Assembly: GCF_014207445.1 (NCBI RefSeq)
Contig: NZ_JACHEM010000011.1
Coordinates: forward strand, 186,001 to 250,000
DNA: 64,000 nt
Direction of reading: 5' to 3'
Origin: Streptomyces candidus
GTDB taxonomy: Bacteria > Actinomycetota > Actinomycetes > Streptomycetales > Streptomycetaceae
Below, in pieces: positions 7,310 to 16,164 of this stretch. Made by a program: the position numbers and the translations under genes. The notes beneath the pieces were generated by a model. It made no database searches and had not been told where the DNA came from. It saw nothing but the letters and a program-made list of their open reading frames with translations. Every line of letters starts with the position of its first letter. Positions within the stretch are counted from its first letter, which is position 1.

Positions 7310-9784
7310 GTGCCCCCTGCCCCCGCCGTCCCGGACGGCCCCGCTCCGGAAGCCGTGGCTCCGGATGCCCGCGTCCCGCAAGCCGCCGCTCCGGGCATCC
7401 GTGTTCCGGAGATTCTCACCCCGCGAGCCGCCGCTCCGGAGGTTCTCGTCCCGGCCGGTGCCACGCCCGGCACCCCGCCCGCGCTCGAACTCGAACTGCT
7501 CGTCCACGGCGTGGGCGGCGCCACCCCCGAGGAGATGCTCGACGACCCCCGCACCGTGCGCGTCACCGGCGACGGCACCGCCGCGGTGTTCCGCCGCAGC
7601 GAGGACGTCGACGCCGAGGACCGGCCCACCGACTACCGGGACAAGCCGATCCCCGAGGCGTACGTCTGGTGCAACCTCACCTCGGGCAACGGCATCCGCG
7701 CCCTGTGGCTCCTGCTGCTGCCCTTCATGGTCGTCAATCTCGCGCACTGGATGCGCCCCGCCTCCGACGGGCACCCCCGCATCCTCCGCCTCTACGGCGT
7801 CCTGGTCCGCCTCGTCGCCCTCAGCCTCACCTTCCTCCTCGTCGGGGCCGCCTGCGAGGTCGCCCTCGACCTGACCGCCTGGCAGTGCGGCGGCTCCACC
7901 ACCTGTGCGGGCAGGAAGTCCTGGCTGGGCTTCCTGTCCACCGCGCACGGCGGCTGGTGGAGTCAGCCCGGCCGGCGGATCGCCCTGGCCGCCCTTGTTC
8001 CCGCCGCCCTCACCGGACTGCTCTGGTACCTCTCGCACCGCACCTGGAGCGCGTACGAGTCCCAGCAGCCGCTGCCCGCCGCCCCCGACGACACCGAGGG
8101 CGCGGCATCCGGCCCGGCCCTCGGCCGCCCGGGATTCTGGTACGGACGCAGGCTCGTCGCCCGGCTGCGCGCCGCGCACACCGCGGCCGGGTTTCTCACC
8201 GTCGCCGCCGCCCTCGCCGTCACCACCGCCCGTTACGACAGGTCGGCCGCCCACACGGTGCCGGACGTGCTCGGCTGGGCCCTCCAGGGCGCGCTCGCGG
8301 CCGGCGGGATCGTCGTCGTGTGGGTGGTGTGCCGGCGCGGACGCACGGAGTCGCGCTTCGATGCGGCGCTGGACCGCGCACTGGTCACCCTGCTGCCCGC
8401 CACCGCGCTCGCCGCACTGCTGCTGTCCGTGCTGTACGCGGGCTGGTCCCGGCCGGGCTGGACGTCGGCGGGCCGCCTCGGCGGCGCCGACCGGGCCTTC
8501 GGTCTGCTCACCCTCGCCCAGCTCGTGCTGATCCTGACGCTCGGCGCGGTCGCGTTCTTTCTGCACCGCGGGGCGCCCGTCGCACGCAGCGCCATGCGCG
8601 GACTCGGCGGCCCTGCCGTCGCCATGCTGGCCTGCGCGCTCGGCGGCGTCATGACCGGCGGCGTCGCCCAGCGCGTCGCCGACTGGCTCGACGGCTCCGC
8701 CACCCCGGGCATGAGCACACGCCCCGCCGAAGGTGTCGCCGGCCCGCCCGTCCTGCTGACCTGGCAGGCGTCCGTCATCCCGCCGCTGTTGTGCGTCCTG
8801 CTCCTGCTGGCTCTCCGCTACGGAGTACGCACCTGGCACACCCGCGGCTCCCTCGCCGCGCGCGTCGAGGCCGACTACCCCGGCGAGAACCCGGACCCGG
8901 TGCGCACCCGGCGCATCGCCCTGGCCCGCGCCGCCGCCTCCCTCACCGACCTGGCCCCGCGCATGCTGGCCGTCCTGTCCGGTGCGACGCTGGCCCTGGG
9001 CGGTGTCGCACTGCTCGGCGCGCACCTCTACGACGAGGTGCCGGGCCGCGCCGCCAAGGGCACCCCCTCCGCGGTGGAGGCCTTCGCGCACACCTCCCAG
9101 GCCCTCGGCTCATGGCTCGTCGGCTTCGGATTCCTGCTGTTCGTCACCTGGGGCCGACGCGCCTACCGCGACCCCAAGGCCCGCCGCACCATCGGGATCC
9201 TGTGGGACGTCGGCACGTTCTGGCCGCGCGCCGCCCATCCCTTCGCCCCGCCCTGCTACGCCGAACGGGCCGTGCCGGACCTGACCTGGCGGATGGCCAC
9301 CTGGACCGAACGCACCGGGGGCCGCCTCGTCATCTCCGGCCACTCGCAGGGCAGCGTCCTGTCCGCCGCCGCGCTCTGGCAGCTCCCGCGGCGCACCCGC
9401 CGACGGGTCGCCCTGCTGACGTACGGTGCGCCGCTGGAGCGCCTGTACGGCCGCTGGTTCCCCGCCCACTTCGGCCCCGACTGCCTGCGCCACCTGCACG
9501 ACGAGGTCGCCTGCTGGCGCAACCTGTGGCGGCACACCGACCCGATAGGAGGCCCCGTCCGCGTCGACCCCGGCGCAGGACGACAGCCGGTGGACCATGA
9601 CGCCCTGCTCGACCCGCTCGCCCACGGCCGCACCCGCGCCCACCCGCTGCCCGCACCGGTCCTGGGCCACTCCGACTACCAGGCCGACCCCGCCTTCGCC
9701 GTCGAACGGGACAAGCTCCTGGACCGGCTGCCGGAGACCGCCCTGCCGCGCCAGGACAGGGCGGGACGGAGGGCGGGCGGGTGA
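7310..9784 (+). CDS. Polytopic membrane protein with split alpha/beta-hydrolase motifs
   Basis: An ~824-residue protein. After a Pro/Ala-rich N-terminus comes LELELLVHGVGGATPEEML, an alpha/beta-hydrolase HG strand-loop. A region of ~10-11 hydrophobic helices follows (from IRALWLLLLPFMVVNLAHW to SWLVGFGFLLFVTW). Near the C-terminus are the nucleophile elbow ISGHSQGSVLSAAALW, a WRHTDPIGGPV block and GHSDYQADPAF, which supply candidate Ser, Asp and His. A membrane-associated serine hydrolase (lipase/esterase-like) is inferred; substrate unknown. The start is uncertain: TTG 7262 and CTG 7244 are in frame, and GTG 7310 is the first common codon. It is convergent with the AAA+ gene, 15 bp apart. 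Confidence 0.72.
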   Translation: MPPAPAVPDGPAPEAVAPDARVPQAAAPGIRVPEILTPRAAAPEVLVPAGATPGTPPALELELLVHGVGGATPEEMLDDPRTVRVTGDGTAAVFRRSEDVDAEDRPTDYRDKPIPEAYVWCNLTSGNGIRALWLLLLPFMVVNLAHWMRPASDGHPRILRLYGVLVRLVALSLTFLLVGAACEVALDLTAWQCGGSTTCAGRKSWLGFLSTAHGGWWSQPGRRIALAALVPAALTGLLWYLSHRTWSAYESQQPLPAAPDDTEGAASGPALGRPGFWYGRRLVARLRAAHTAAGFLTVAAALAVTTARYDRSAAHTVPDVLGWALQGALAAGGIVVVWVVCRRGRTESRFDAALDRALVTLLPATALAALLLSVLYAGWSRPGWTSAGRLGGADRAFGLLTLAQLVLILTLGAVAFFLHRGAPVARSAMRGLGGPAVAMLACALGGVMTGGVAQRVADWLDGSATPGMSTRPAEGVAGPPVLLTWQASVIPPLLCVLLLLALRYGVRTWHTRGSLAARVEADYPGENPDPVRTRRIALARAAASLTDLAPRMLAVLSGATLALGGVALLGAHLYDEVPGRAAKGTPSAVEAFAHTSQALGSWLVGFGFLLFVTWGRRAYRDPKARRTIGILWDVGTFWPRAAHPFAPPCYAERAVPDLTWRMATWTERTGGRLVISGHSQGSVLSAAALWQLPRRTRRRVALLTYGAPLERLYGRWFPAHFGPDCLRHLHDEVACWRNLWRHTDPIGGPVRVDPGAGRQPVDHDALLDPLAHGRTRAHPLPAPVLGHSDYQADPAFAVERDKLLDRLPETALPRQDRAGRRAGG

Positions 9785-9799
9785 CGTGCGCGCGGCACC

Positions 9800-12217
9800 T
9801 CAGTGCACGGGCAGTTCGGGCAGATCGTCCGGATAGAGCAGCGTCAGGTCGTCCGTGGACACCTCGGTGAACTGGGCGACCCGGCCCGCGTGCCGCTCCA
9901 CCATCGACTCGAACGTCTGCCTGGCGGTACGGCCGTTGCCGAACGCCGGCCCTTTGGGAAGCGCCGTGAAGTACTTGAGCAGCGCTTCCGGGGTGCCCGT
10001 GCCCAGCCGGTACTCGTGGTCGTCCGCCTGCTGCTCCACGATCCGCAGAAGCTCGTCCGGCTCGTAGTCGGAGAAAGTGATGGTCCGTGAGAACCGGGAA
10101 GCCACACCGGGGTTGACGGAGAGGAAGCGTTCCATCTCCACCGTGTAACCCGCGACGATCACCACGACCGCCTCCCGGTGGTCCTCCATCAGCTTCACCA
10201 GGGTGTCGATGGCCTCCTTGCCGAAGTCCCGGCCGGAGTCCTCCGGGGAGAGGGCGTACGCCTCGTCGATGAACAGCACCCCGCCGCGCGCCCTGTCGAA
10301 CGCCTCCTGGGTGCGGATCGCCGTCGAGCCGATGTGCTCGCCGACCAGATCGACCCGGGACACCTCCACGAGATGGCCGCGTTCCAGCACACCGAGGGAA
10401 GCGAGGATCTCCCCGTACAGCCGGGCTACCGTCGTCTTGCCGGTGCCGGGGGAGCCGGTGAAGACCAGATGGCGGCGGACCGAGGCCGCCTTGAGTCCGG
10501 CCTCCTGGCGCCGCCGGCCGATCTCGATCATGTCGGTGAGGGCGCGCACCTCCCGCTTGACGCTCTCCAGGCCCACCAGCGCGTCGAGTTCGCCCAGCAC
10601 GTCCTGCGATGAGCGCGCCGGATCCGCGACGTCCGTGACCTCCGCGGCGGCGCCGGCCGTCGGCCGCTGGCCGGGAAGGGCCGAGAGCAGGCCGGGGGAC
10701 TGGGTGGCGGTCAGCACCGCCGGTGGCGGCCCAACGGCCGAGGTCTTCACCGCGCTCTCGTCGCTGACGCAGTCCTCCACCACCGGCCCGTCCTCGGGGA
10801 ACTCGTAGCCGCCGCGCGCGCACCGCTCGGTGCGGCAGCGCGTCAGCGTCGTACGGCAGCCGTCCATCACGTGGAAGCCGTAGCCGGTGCTGCCGCTCAC
10901 CCGGCAGTTGTGGAAGGTGCCGCGTCCCTCGGCGGACACGTAGAAGCCCGACTCGGCGGGGGAGGTGACGGTGCAGCGCTCGATGCGCGGGTCCGCCCCC
11001 TTGGTGACGATCACACCGGTCTGCACTTCGTCGATGGTGCAGCCGGACAGGGTGCCGCCGCTGCCGTGGTCGCGGAACCACGCGCCGGTGGACGCCTCCT
11101 TGATGCGGCAGTCGTCCAGCTGGGCGACCGCCCCGTCGCTCACCGAGACGGCGGTGTTGCGCACCTGGGTGAGATCACTGTCGACGAGGTCGGCGCGCGA
11201 GCCCCGGTCGAGGACGAAGACCGCGTCCGGTACGTCGTGCACCCGGCACGACTCCAGCACGACGCTCGCCCCGTCGCTCACCCACACCGCCGGGTAGTCG
11301 CCGGTGCTGTCGTGGATCTCGCAGCCGCTGGCGTCCACGCGGGTGCCCGGGTCCCACACGGACAGGCCGTTGCGTCCGAAGCGGCGCACCGTCGAGCGGG
11401 ACAGCGTGAGCACCGCACGTCCGCGCAGGTCGAGCGCGTTCTCCGGGATGTCGTGGATGTCGCAGTCCGACAGCGTCAGTACCGCGTCCGTGTCGAGGGT
11501 CACGCCGTCTCCCGAAGTGCGGTGCACCGCGCACTCCTTGAGGTGCCCAGTACCGCGCGCGGTGACCTGCACACCGGTGCCCTTCACCTCGTACACCTCG
11601 CAGCCGACCGCCTCGACCCCGCTGCCCTCGCCGGTCACCGACAGGCCCGAACCCGACGTGTGGTGGATCCGGCACCGTTCCAGGCGCGGATGCGCGCCGC
11701 CGCTCACCGAGACGCCGCTCTGGCCCGCCGCGAGGACCTCGCAGTCCTCGAAGAGGCCGCCCGCCCCGTCCAGCACGCCGATGCCGACGCCCCCCGGATT
11801 GTCGATGGTGCAGCGCCGCACGGTCGGCCTGGCCGCCCCGCGCACCTCGATCCCGACGGCGGACCGTGTCACGATCCGCAGGCCCTCCAGCTCCGGGGTG
11901 CCGTCCTCGATCAGCAGGGCGGGCGCGGCCGAGTCCTGCCCCTCCAGGGACAGTTCCTGCACGACGGCGGAGGCGCGCACCGTCAGGGCCACACCGTCCA
12001 CCGGCGCGATGCGCACCGAACCGGCGGAACCCTCCGGCCCCCGCAGCGTCACCGCGCGCCGGAGGACAAGGTTCTCCCGGTACGTACCGGGAGCGATGGT
12101 GAGGACGTCGCCGTCCCCCGCGGCCTCCAGGGCGGCGGCGAGGGAGTCGTACTCACCCGTGCGGCGCCGCCACCTGGACGTGCCGGAGTGCGTCACCTGG
12201 ACCGTGCCCTGTGCCAT
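9800..12217 (-). CDS. Right-handed beta-helix plus CbbX/EccA-type AAA+ ATPase fusion
   Basis: An 805-residue protein. Residues ~10-470 are ~20 parallel beta-helix rungs (pattern x-C-x-I/V-x-x-x-x-x-x-G-V/I), opening with a pectate-lyase-like APGTYRENLVLRR segment. A Pro/Ala linker follows. A CbbX/SpoVK/EccA-type AAA+ domain covers ~525-800: ELDALVGLESVKREVRAL, Walker A FTGSPGTGKTTVAR, Walker B GGVLFIDEAYAL, sensor region AGYTVEMERFL. The family remodels protein complexes (Rubisco activase CbbX, ESX secretion EccA). Here the usual TPR or peptide-recognition part is replaced by a beta-helix that may grip a polymer or partner. Start is ATG 12217. No ESX core genes are in the window. Confidence 0.85.
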   Translation of the reverse strand: MAQGTVQVTHSGTSRWRRRTGEYDSLAAALEAAGDGDVLTIAPGTYRENLVLRRAVTLRGPEGSAGSVRIAPVDGVALTVRASAVVQELSLEGQDSAAPALLIEDGTPELEGLRIVTRSAVGIEVRGAARPTVRRCTIDNPGGVGIGVLDGAGGLFEDCEVLAAGQSGVSVSGGAHPRLERCRIHHTSGSGLSVTGEGSGVEAVGCEVYEVKGTGVQVTARGTGHLKECAVHRTSGDGVTLDTDAVLTLSDCDIHDIPENALDLRGRAVLTLSRSTVRRFGRNGLSVWDPGTRVDASGCEIHDSTGDYPAVWVSDGASVVLESCRVHDVPDAVFVLDRGSRADLVDSDLTQVRNTAVSVSDGAVAQLDDCRIKEASTGAWFRDHGSGGTLSGCTIDEVQTGVIVTKGADPRIERCTVTSPAESGFYVSAEGRGTFHNCRVSGSTGYGFHVMDGCRTTLTRCRTERCARGGYEFPEDGPVVEDCVSDESAVKTSAVGPPPAVLTATQSPGLLSALPGQRPTAGAAAEVTDVADPARSSQDVLGELDALVGLESVKREVRALTDMIEIGRRRQEAGLKAASVRRHLVFTGSPGTGKTTVARLYGEILASLGVLERGHLVEVSRVDLVGEHIGSTAIRTQEAFDRARGGVLFIDEAYALSPEDSGRDFGKEAIDTLVKLMEDHREAVVVIVAGYTVEMERFLSVNPGVASRFSRTITFSDYEPDELLRIVEQQADDHEYRLGTGTPEALLKYFTALPKGPAFGNGRTARQTFESMVERHAGRVAQFTEVSTDDLTLLYPDDLPELPVH

Positions 12218-12365
12218 GGCGTTGCCGTGCCCCCACCTCGTGCGTCCCGCATGTCGCGTCGATCTCGCTGCACCACCGTAGCGCGCGGGGGGAGGGGGAG
12301 TTGACCGGTCCCGGCAGCGCCGTCCGGCCGCGTCCGGCGCACCGGGCGCCGCACGGGACACGACG

Positions 12366-13019
12366 TCAGCCGCCCGCGCCCGTGCGTCCCCACTCCGGGC
12401 CCACCTTCGCCCACGTCCGGTCCAGGAGCTCGTACCGCTGCCGAGTGAGGCGGCGTACGACCAGCCGCCTGCCGGAGTGCGCGAGGGCCGCCACCAGGAC
12501 GGCCGCACCGAAGCCGGTCAGCGCCGCCCGGGCGCGCGCCGCCGCGGCGTCCACGGGCCGGTTGACGATCCGGCCGCGGTCGTCGGTCCACAGCGGGAAC
12601 GTGTCACCGGGCTCGGCCACCCTGCGGAGCGTCGTCGTGCGCCCGGTGTGCCTGCTTCCGTCGTACGCCGTCCAGCTCGCCAGCACTGTGGCCGGGCCCG
12701 GATATCCGGAGCCGGCTTCCTCGCCGCCCGTGCGCAGCTCGCGCGCCGACTTGAGCACCACGGCCGTCGTCCCGTGCCGCTGCGCGTGCTGGAGGCGCAC
12801 CTCCCGCTGGAGCGACGCGTCCGTCCGCACCCCGGCCGTGAGGCCGGCCACCGGGGCGACGAACGCGATGAGCACGACGGCCGCGAGCGCAACCCAGGCC
12901 TCCACGCGGTCGGTCGGCCGGCACAGCGGACTGCCGCGCCACCGCCACACCCCCGAAGCCGTCCCCCTGCGGGCCGGCAGCCGCTCCCTCCGCCGTGCCG
13001 GCCGTTCCGCTTCGCCCAC
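12366..13019 (-). CDS. Rv1733c-like two-helix membrane protein
   Basis: A 217-residue protein. The N-terminal WRWRGSPLCRPTDRVEAWVALA motif followed by a TM helix (VVLIAFVAPVAGLTAGV) is characteristic of the actinobacterial Rv1733c family. A second TM helix (TGFGAAVLVAALAHS) lies near the C-terminus, with an extracytoplasmic domain of ~90 residues between (YPGPATVLASWTAYDG, GDTFPLWTDDRGRIV). Function is unknown; the mycobacterial namesake is a dormancy-regulon antigen. The GTG start is chosen for the upstream AAGGGG; the frame is open further but SD-less. Confidence 0.75.
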   Translation of the reverse strand: MGEAERPARRRERLPARRGTASGVWRWRGSPLCRPTDRVEAWVALAAVVLIAFVAPVAGLTAGVRTDASLQREVRLQHAQRHGTTAVVLKSARELRTGGEEAGSGYPGPATVLASWTAYDGSRHTGRTTTLRRVAEPGDTFPLWTDDRGRIVNRPVDAAAARARAALTGFGAAVLVAALAHSGRRLVVRRLTRQRYELLDRTWAKVGPEWGRTGAGG

Positions 13020-13113
13020 TGTCCGCCCCTTCCGCGCCCGCCGGTCAACGCGCCCCGCCACTCGGCGAGTTCCCGGGGGAGATGCGCTCATTCGGCGGAT
13101 TCGGGACAGAACT

Positions 13114-13950
13114 CTATGCGCCCTCGACCCTCACCGGGTCTCCGATCCGCACCACCCCGGTGCCCTCGGGAACGAGGTTCTGGCCGAAGACCAACTGGCT
13201 GCCGAACCTGCGGTGGCGGGCCAGCGAGCGCAGCGGTTCCTTGCCGCGCTCGGCGGTCCGCTGGTCCGTGGTGGTGACCACGCAGCGCCCGCACGGCTTC
13301 ACGACCCGGAAGGACACCTCGCCGACGGTGATCCGCCGCCAGCCGTCCTCGGCCCACGGGGCGGTGCCGTCGAGCACCAGATTCGGCCGGAACCGGTTCA
13401 TCGGAAGGGGGCCCTCCTCGGGCCGGTCGCCCTGGGCGATCAGGGAGTTGAGGGCGTCCAGTGACGACAGCGTGGTGACCAGGAGGGGGTAGCCGTCGGC
13501 GAAGGAGACGGTCTCGCCCTCCTTCGCGAAGTCCGGGTCCACGGGGCGCCGGCGTGCCGGATCGTCCATGTGCACCAGCCGGGTCCCGGCACCCAGGTAG
13601 GCGCTCCACCACGCGTCGGCGGCCGAACCGGCGGGCACCGCCTCGTACTTGTCCCCGAACAACGTCACCGAAACGGTCCGTACGGGGTCGGGGACCGCGA
13701 CCTCCAGCGGGTCGTGGCCCGGAGCGGACACCCGGACGGCCCCGCCGGGCAACGGCTCGGAGGAGGTCAGTGCCAGGCGTGCGTGCTCGCGCTGGGTGAG
13801 CGCCTTGCCCGCCGCGTCGGTCAGCAGCCATCTGCGGTCCCCCGCCGGACCCCAGGGCTCGACCGTCATCTCACGCGGCGCGCAACCTCCCGTCGCCTTC
13901 ACCGGATAGACGTGCAGGGCGTGCACCGACGCGGGAACAGAATTCGTCAT
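13114..13950 (-). CDS. MOSC domain protein (YcbX/mARC type)
   Basis: A 278-residue protein with an N-terminal MOSC beta-barrel (ALHVYPVKATGGCAPREMTV, PWGPAGDRRWLL, residues ~8-120) and a C-terminal MOSC domain. The C-terminal domain contains the MNRFRPNLVLDG and VKPCGRCVVTTTDQRT blocks; the latter cysteine is the molybdenum-ligand candidate in mARC/YcbX-type proteins. Such enzymes bind Moco and reduce N-hydroxylated compounds with an electron partner. Unlike E. coli YcbX, no ferredoxin domain is attached. ATG start; single gene, separated from the next by a hairpin. Confidence 0.9.
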   Translation of the reverse strand: MTNSVPASVHALHVYPVKATGGCAPREMTVEPWGPAGDRRWLLTDAAGKALTQREHARLALTSSEPLPGGAVRVSAPGHDPLEVAVPDPVRTVSVTLFGDKYEAVPAGSAADAWWSAYLGAGTRLVHMDDPARRRPVDPDFAKEGETVSFADGYPLLVTTLSSLDALNSLIAQGDRPEEGPLPMNRFRPNLVLDGTAPWAEDGWRRITVGEVSFRVVKPCGRCVVTTTDQRTAERGKEPLRSLARHRRFGSQLVFGQNLVPEGTGVVRIGDPVRVEGA

Positions 13951-13965
13951 GCGTTCATCCTGCCA

Positions 13966-13993
13966 GTGGGCCCGGACATCCGTCCGAGCCCAC
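13966..13993 (-). terminator. Stem-loop downstream of the DUF6643 gene
   Basis: GTGGGC-CC-GGAC / GTCC-GA-GCCCAC with a 4-nt loop and one 2x2 internal mismatch. It lies 47 nt after the DUF6643 stop codon and just before the MOSC start. Confidence 0.5.
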
Positions 13994-14040
13994 CTCGTGC
14001 CGTGGTGCGGTGCCCCGGCGCGCTGCCTCGCCCCGTCGCC

Positions 14041-14610
14041 CTAGTAGCCGCCACCGCCCTGCTGGTACTGGCGGTTGTACGGGTCCTCGTACTGCTGCGC
14101 GGCGGGTGCGGGGCGCGGAGCCACGGGGCGCATCGCCTCGTACCCGGCCGGCTGGGCCTGCCGCTGCGGCTGGTGGCCGTGCGGTCCCGTCGGAGCGACG
14201 GGACGCTGCGGCTGCGGCCGCTGCATCTGCGGGGCCTGAGGTCCCGGGTAGCCGCGCGGCTGGCCGGTCTGCTGCGGGATGTAGGGCGCGGGCGCCTGCT
14301 GCAGCTGCGGCATCGGTGCCTGCTGGAGGTGCGGTGCCTGCTGGTACTGCTGCACCGGTGCGGGTTGCGGCGCGGCGGTCTGGGGGTAGCCGTACGCCGG
14401 CTGCGGGTGGGAGGGTGCGGCCGGCAGCGCGGGGAGCGCGGTCGGCAGGGCCGGCAGGTAGCTGTTGCCGGCGTCGTACATGGCGGGCACCCGGATCGGT
14501 GCGATCTGGGGGGTGCCCCGCTCTGCGACCAGTGAGTCGTAGATCGGAGTGTCCGCGAAGGAGGGGGCGGAATAGTAGCCGCCGCCATAGGTGGAGCGGG
14601 GGGAGGTCAT
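14041..14610 (-). CDS. DUF6643-type Pro/Gln/Tyr-rich protein
   Basis: A 189-residue protein. The N-terminus TSPRSTYGGGYYSAPSF and the DTPIYDSLVAERGTPQIAPI block are the conserved part of a streptomycete-specific family I recognise as DUF6643. The remaining ~130 residues are low complexity (PQQ, PAPVQQYQQ, QPQR) and end YNRQYQQGGGGY, so the protein is probably disordered. No signal peptide. It is divergent from the TerD-like gene, sharing an unusually AT-rich 160-bp region. Function unknown. Confidence 0.75.
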   Translation of the reverse strand: MTSPRSTYGGGYYSAPSFADTPIYDSLVAERGTPQIAPIRVPAMYDAGNSYLPALPTALPALPAAPSHPQPAYGYPQTAAPQPAPVQQYQQAPHLQQAPMPQLQQAPAPYIPQQTGQPRGYPGPQAPQMQRPQPQRPVAPTGPHGHQPQRQAQPAGYEAMRPVAPRPAPAAQQYEDPYNRQYQQGGGGY

Positions 14611-14771
14611 GGCACATAAGTTAAGCCCAAGATGTTCTGGTTGGGGAGCCCGGTAAGAGTGTTGTTTTGCGCGTTGTGTGCGGCCATGGGTCACTAATCA
14701 GAGCTAACTTGGGAAAATCGGTCGTCTTGTAACGTTCGGATCGTGTAAGGAACGGTCTATTTCGACTCGTG
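14611..14771. promoter_or_regulatory. AT-rich divergent promoter region
   Basis: About 160 bp of clearly lower GC than its surroundings between the divergent DUF6643 and TerD-like genes. It contains TTAACTTATG just ahead of the DUF6643 ATG and a TGTAAC/TGTAAG direct repeat (16 bp apart) ahead of the TerD gene. Exact promoter hexamers cannot be fixed by eye. Confidence 0.4.
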
Positions 14772-16115
14772 ATGGGGGCGAGCACGTTCATGCTCAAGGG
14801 AACCAATGTGCCGGTGCCGGCGCAGTCCGTACGTGTCGAAGTCGGCCGCGGGTCCGGCCCCGGAGTGCCGGAGGTCGACGCCTCCGCGCTGTTGCTCACC
14901 GGCGGACGGGTGCGCTCCGACGCCGACTTCGTGTTCTACAACCAGCCCGCGCACGCCTCGGGCGCCGTGCGTTACGAGGGGAAGCAGCCGGGTGCGGGCG
15001 GCGTGGTCACGGACACGCTCTCCGTGGACCTCGCGCGCGTGGAGCCCGCCGTGGAGACCGTGGTGCTGGCCGCCTCGGCGGACGGCGGCGACTTCGGGCG
15101 GGTGCCCGGACTGTACGTACGCGTACTGGACGCGGCGAACGGCACGGAGATCGCCCGCTTCGACAGCCAGGACGCCACCGTCGAGACCGCGTTCGTCCTC
15201 GGTGAGCTGTACCGGCGGCAGGGCGCCTGGAAATTCCGTGCGGTGGGCCAGGGGTACAGCAGCGGTCTGGCGGGACTGGCGACGAACTTCGGGATCAGCG
15301 TCGACGAACCCCAGCAGGCGGCGCAGGCCCCCGCGGCCCCACCCGCACCGGCGGCCCCGGCGTACGTGCGGCCCACGGCGGCCCCGTCAACTCCGGTACC
15401 TCGGGCGGCGCCCGCGACGCCCTCCGCGCCGTCCCCCTCGTACGCCACGCCCCCGCCCGCGCCCGCTCCCGCCCCCGTACGGCTTTCCAAGGTCACGCTC
15501 ACCAAGGCGTCGCCGACCGTCTCCCTGGCCAAGCAGGGCGGCACCGGCGGCGCCATGCGCGTCAACCTCAACTGGGAGTCCCGCAAGCAGTTCAAGGGGT
15601 GGGGCAGCAAGCTCGGCCGGGCGATGGCGGTGCACGCCGACCTCGACCTCGACCTCTGCGCGCTGTACGAACTCACCGACGGCCGCAAGGGCGTGGTGCA
15701 GGCCCTGGGGAACGCCTTCGGCGCGCTGCACCAGCCGCCGTACATCCTGCTCGACGGCGACGACCGCACCGGCGCCGTCTCCACCGGTGAGAACCTCACC
15801 ATCAACCTCGACCACAAGGACCGGCTGCGGCGCGTCCTGATCTTCGTGACGATCTACGAGGGCGCACGCTCCTTCGCCGACCTGCACGCCACGGTGACGC
15901 TCACCCCGCAGAACGGCGCCCCCATCGACTTCTCCCTCGACGAGTGCACCGTCCCCTCCACCGTCGCGGCGCTCGCGCTGATCAGTGACGAGAACGGGGA
16001 GCTGACAGTCCGCCGGGAGGCCCAGTACCTGGTGCCGCAGCGCGGCGTCAGCCCGCAGCGCACCGTCGACCAGACGTACGGCTGGGGCATGGACTGGACG
16101 CCCGGCCGGAAGTAA
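14772..16115 (+). CDS. Tandem TerD-domain protein
   Basis: A 447-residue protein. Residues ~5-175 form a divergent TerD domain (VRVEVGRGSG, DADFVFYNQP, SVDLARVEPAVETVVLAASAD, ETAFVLGELYRR). A ~70-residue Pro/Ala linker precedes a canonical C-terminal TerD domain (VNLNWESR, HADLDLDLCALYELTDG, YILLDGDDRTG, ENLTINLDH, FVTIYEGARSFADLHATVTL). TerD proteins bind Ca2+ through the acidic DLDLDL and DGDDRTG loops and belong to tellurite-resistance/stress modules. No terB/terC neighbours are present. GTG 14769 directly precedes ATG 14772; ATG 14790 is another possible start. Confidence 0.85.
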   Translation: MGASTFMLKGTNVPVPAQSVRVEVGRGSGPGVPEVDASALLLTGGRVRSDADFVFYNQPAHASGAVRYEGKQPGAGGVVTDTLSVDLARVEPAVETVVLAASADGGDFGRVPGLYVRVLDAANGTEIARFDSQDATVETAFVLGELYRRQGAWKFRAVGQGYSSGLAGLATNFGISVDEPQQAAQAPAAPPAPAAPAYVRPTAAPSTPVPRAAPATPSAPSPSYATPPPAPAPAPVRLSKVTLTKASPTVSLAKQGGTGGAMRVNLNWESRKQFKGWGSKLGRAMAVHADLDLDLCALYELTDGRKGVVQALGNAFGALHQPPYILLDGDDRTGAVSTGENLTINLDHKDRLRRVLIFVTIYEGARSFADLHATVTLTPQNGAPIDFSLDECTVPSTVAALALISDENGELTVRREAQYLVPQRGVSPQRTVDQTYGWGMDWTPGRK

Positions 16116-16126
16116 CGGTTCCGCGT

Positions 16127-16163
16127 TCCCGGACGGGCGGACGGCCCCCCCGCCCGTCCGGGA
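16127..16163. terminator. 14-bp perfect stem, bidirectional terminator
   Basis: TCCCGGACGGGCGG pairs perfectly with CCGCCCGTCCGGGA across a 9-nt loop, between the convergent TerD and glycosyltransferase genes. Confidence 0.85.
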
Positions 16164-16164
16164 T

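Noticed and set aside
14611..14771. tRNA or insertion-sequence end in the AT-rich gap
   Set aside because: No cloverleaf, no terminal inverted repeats and no target duplication are visible; divergent promoters explain the composition.
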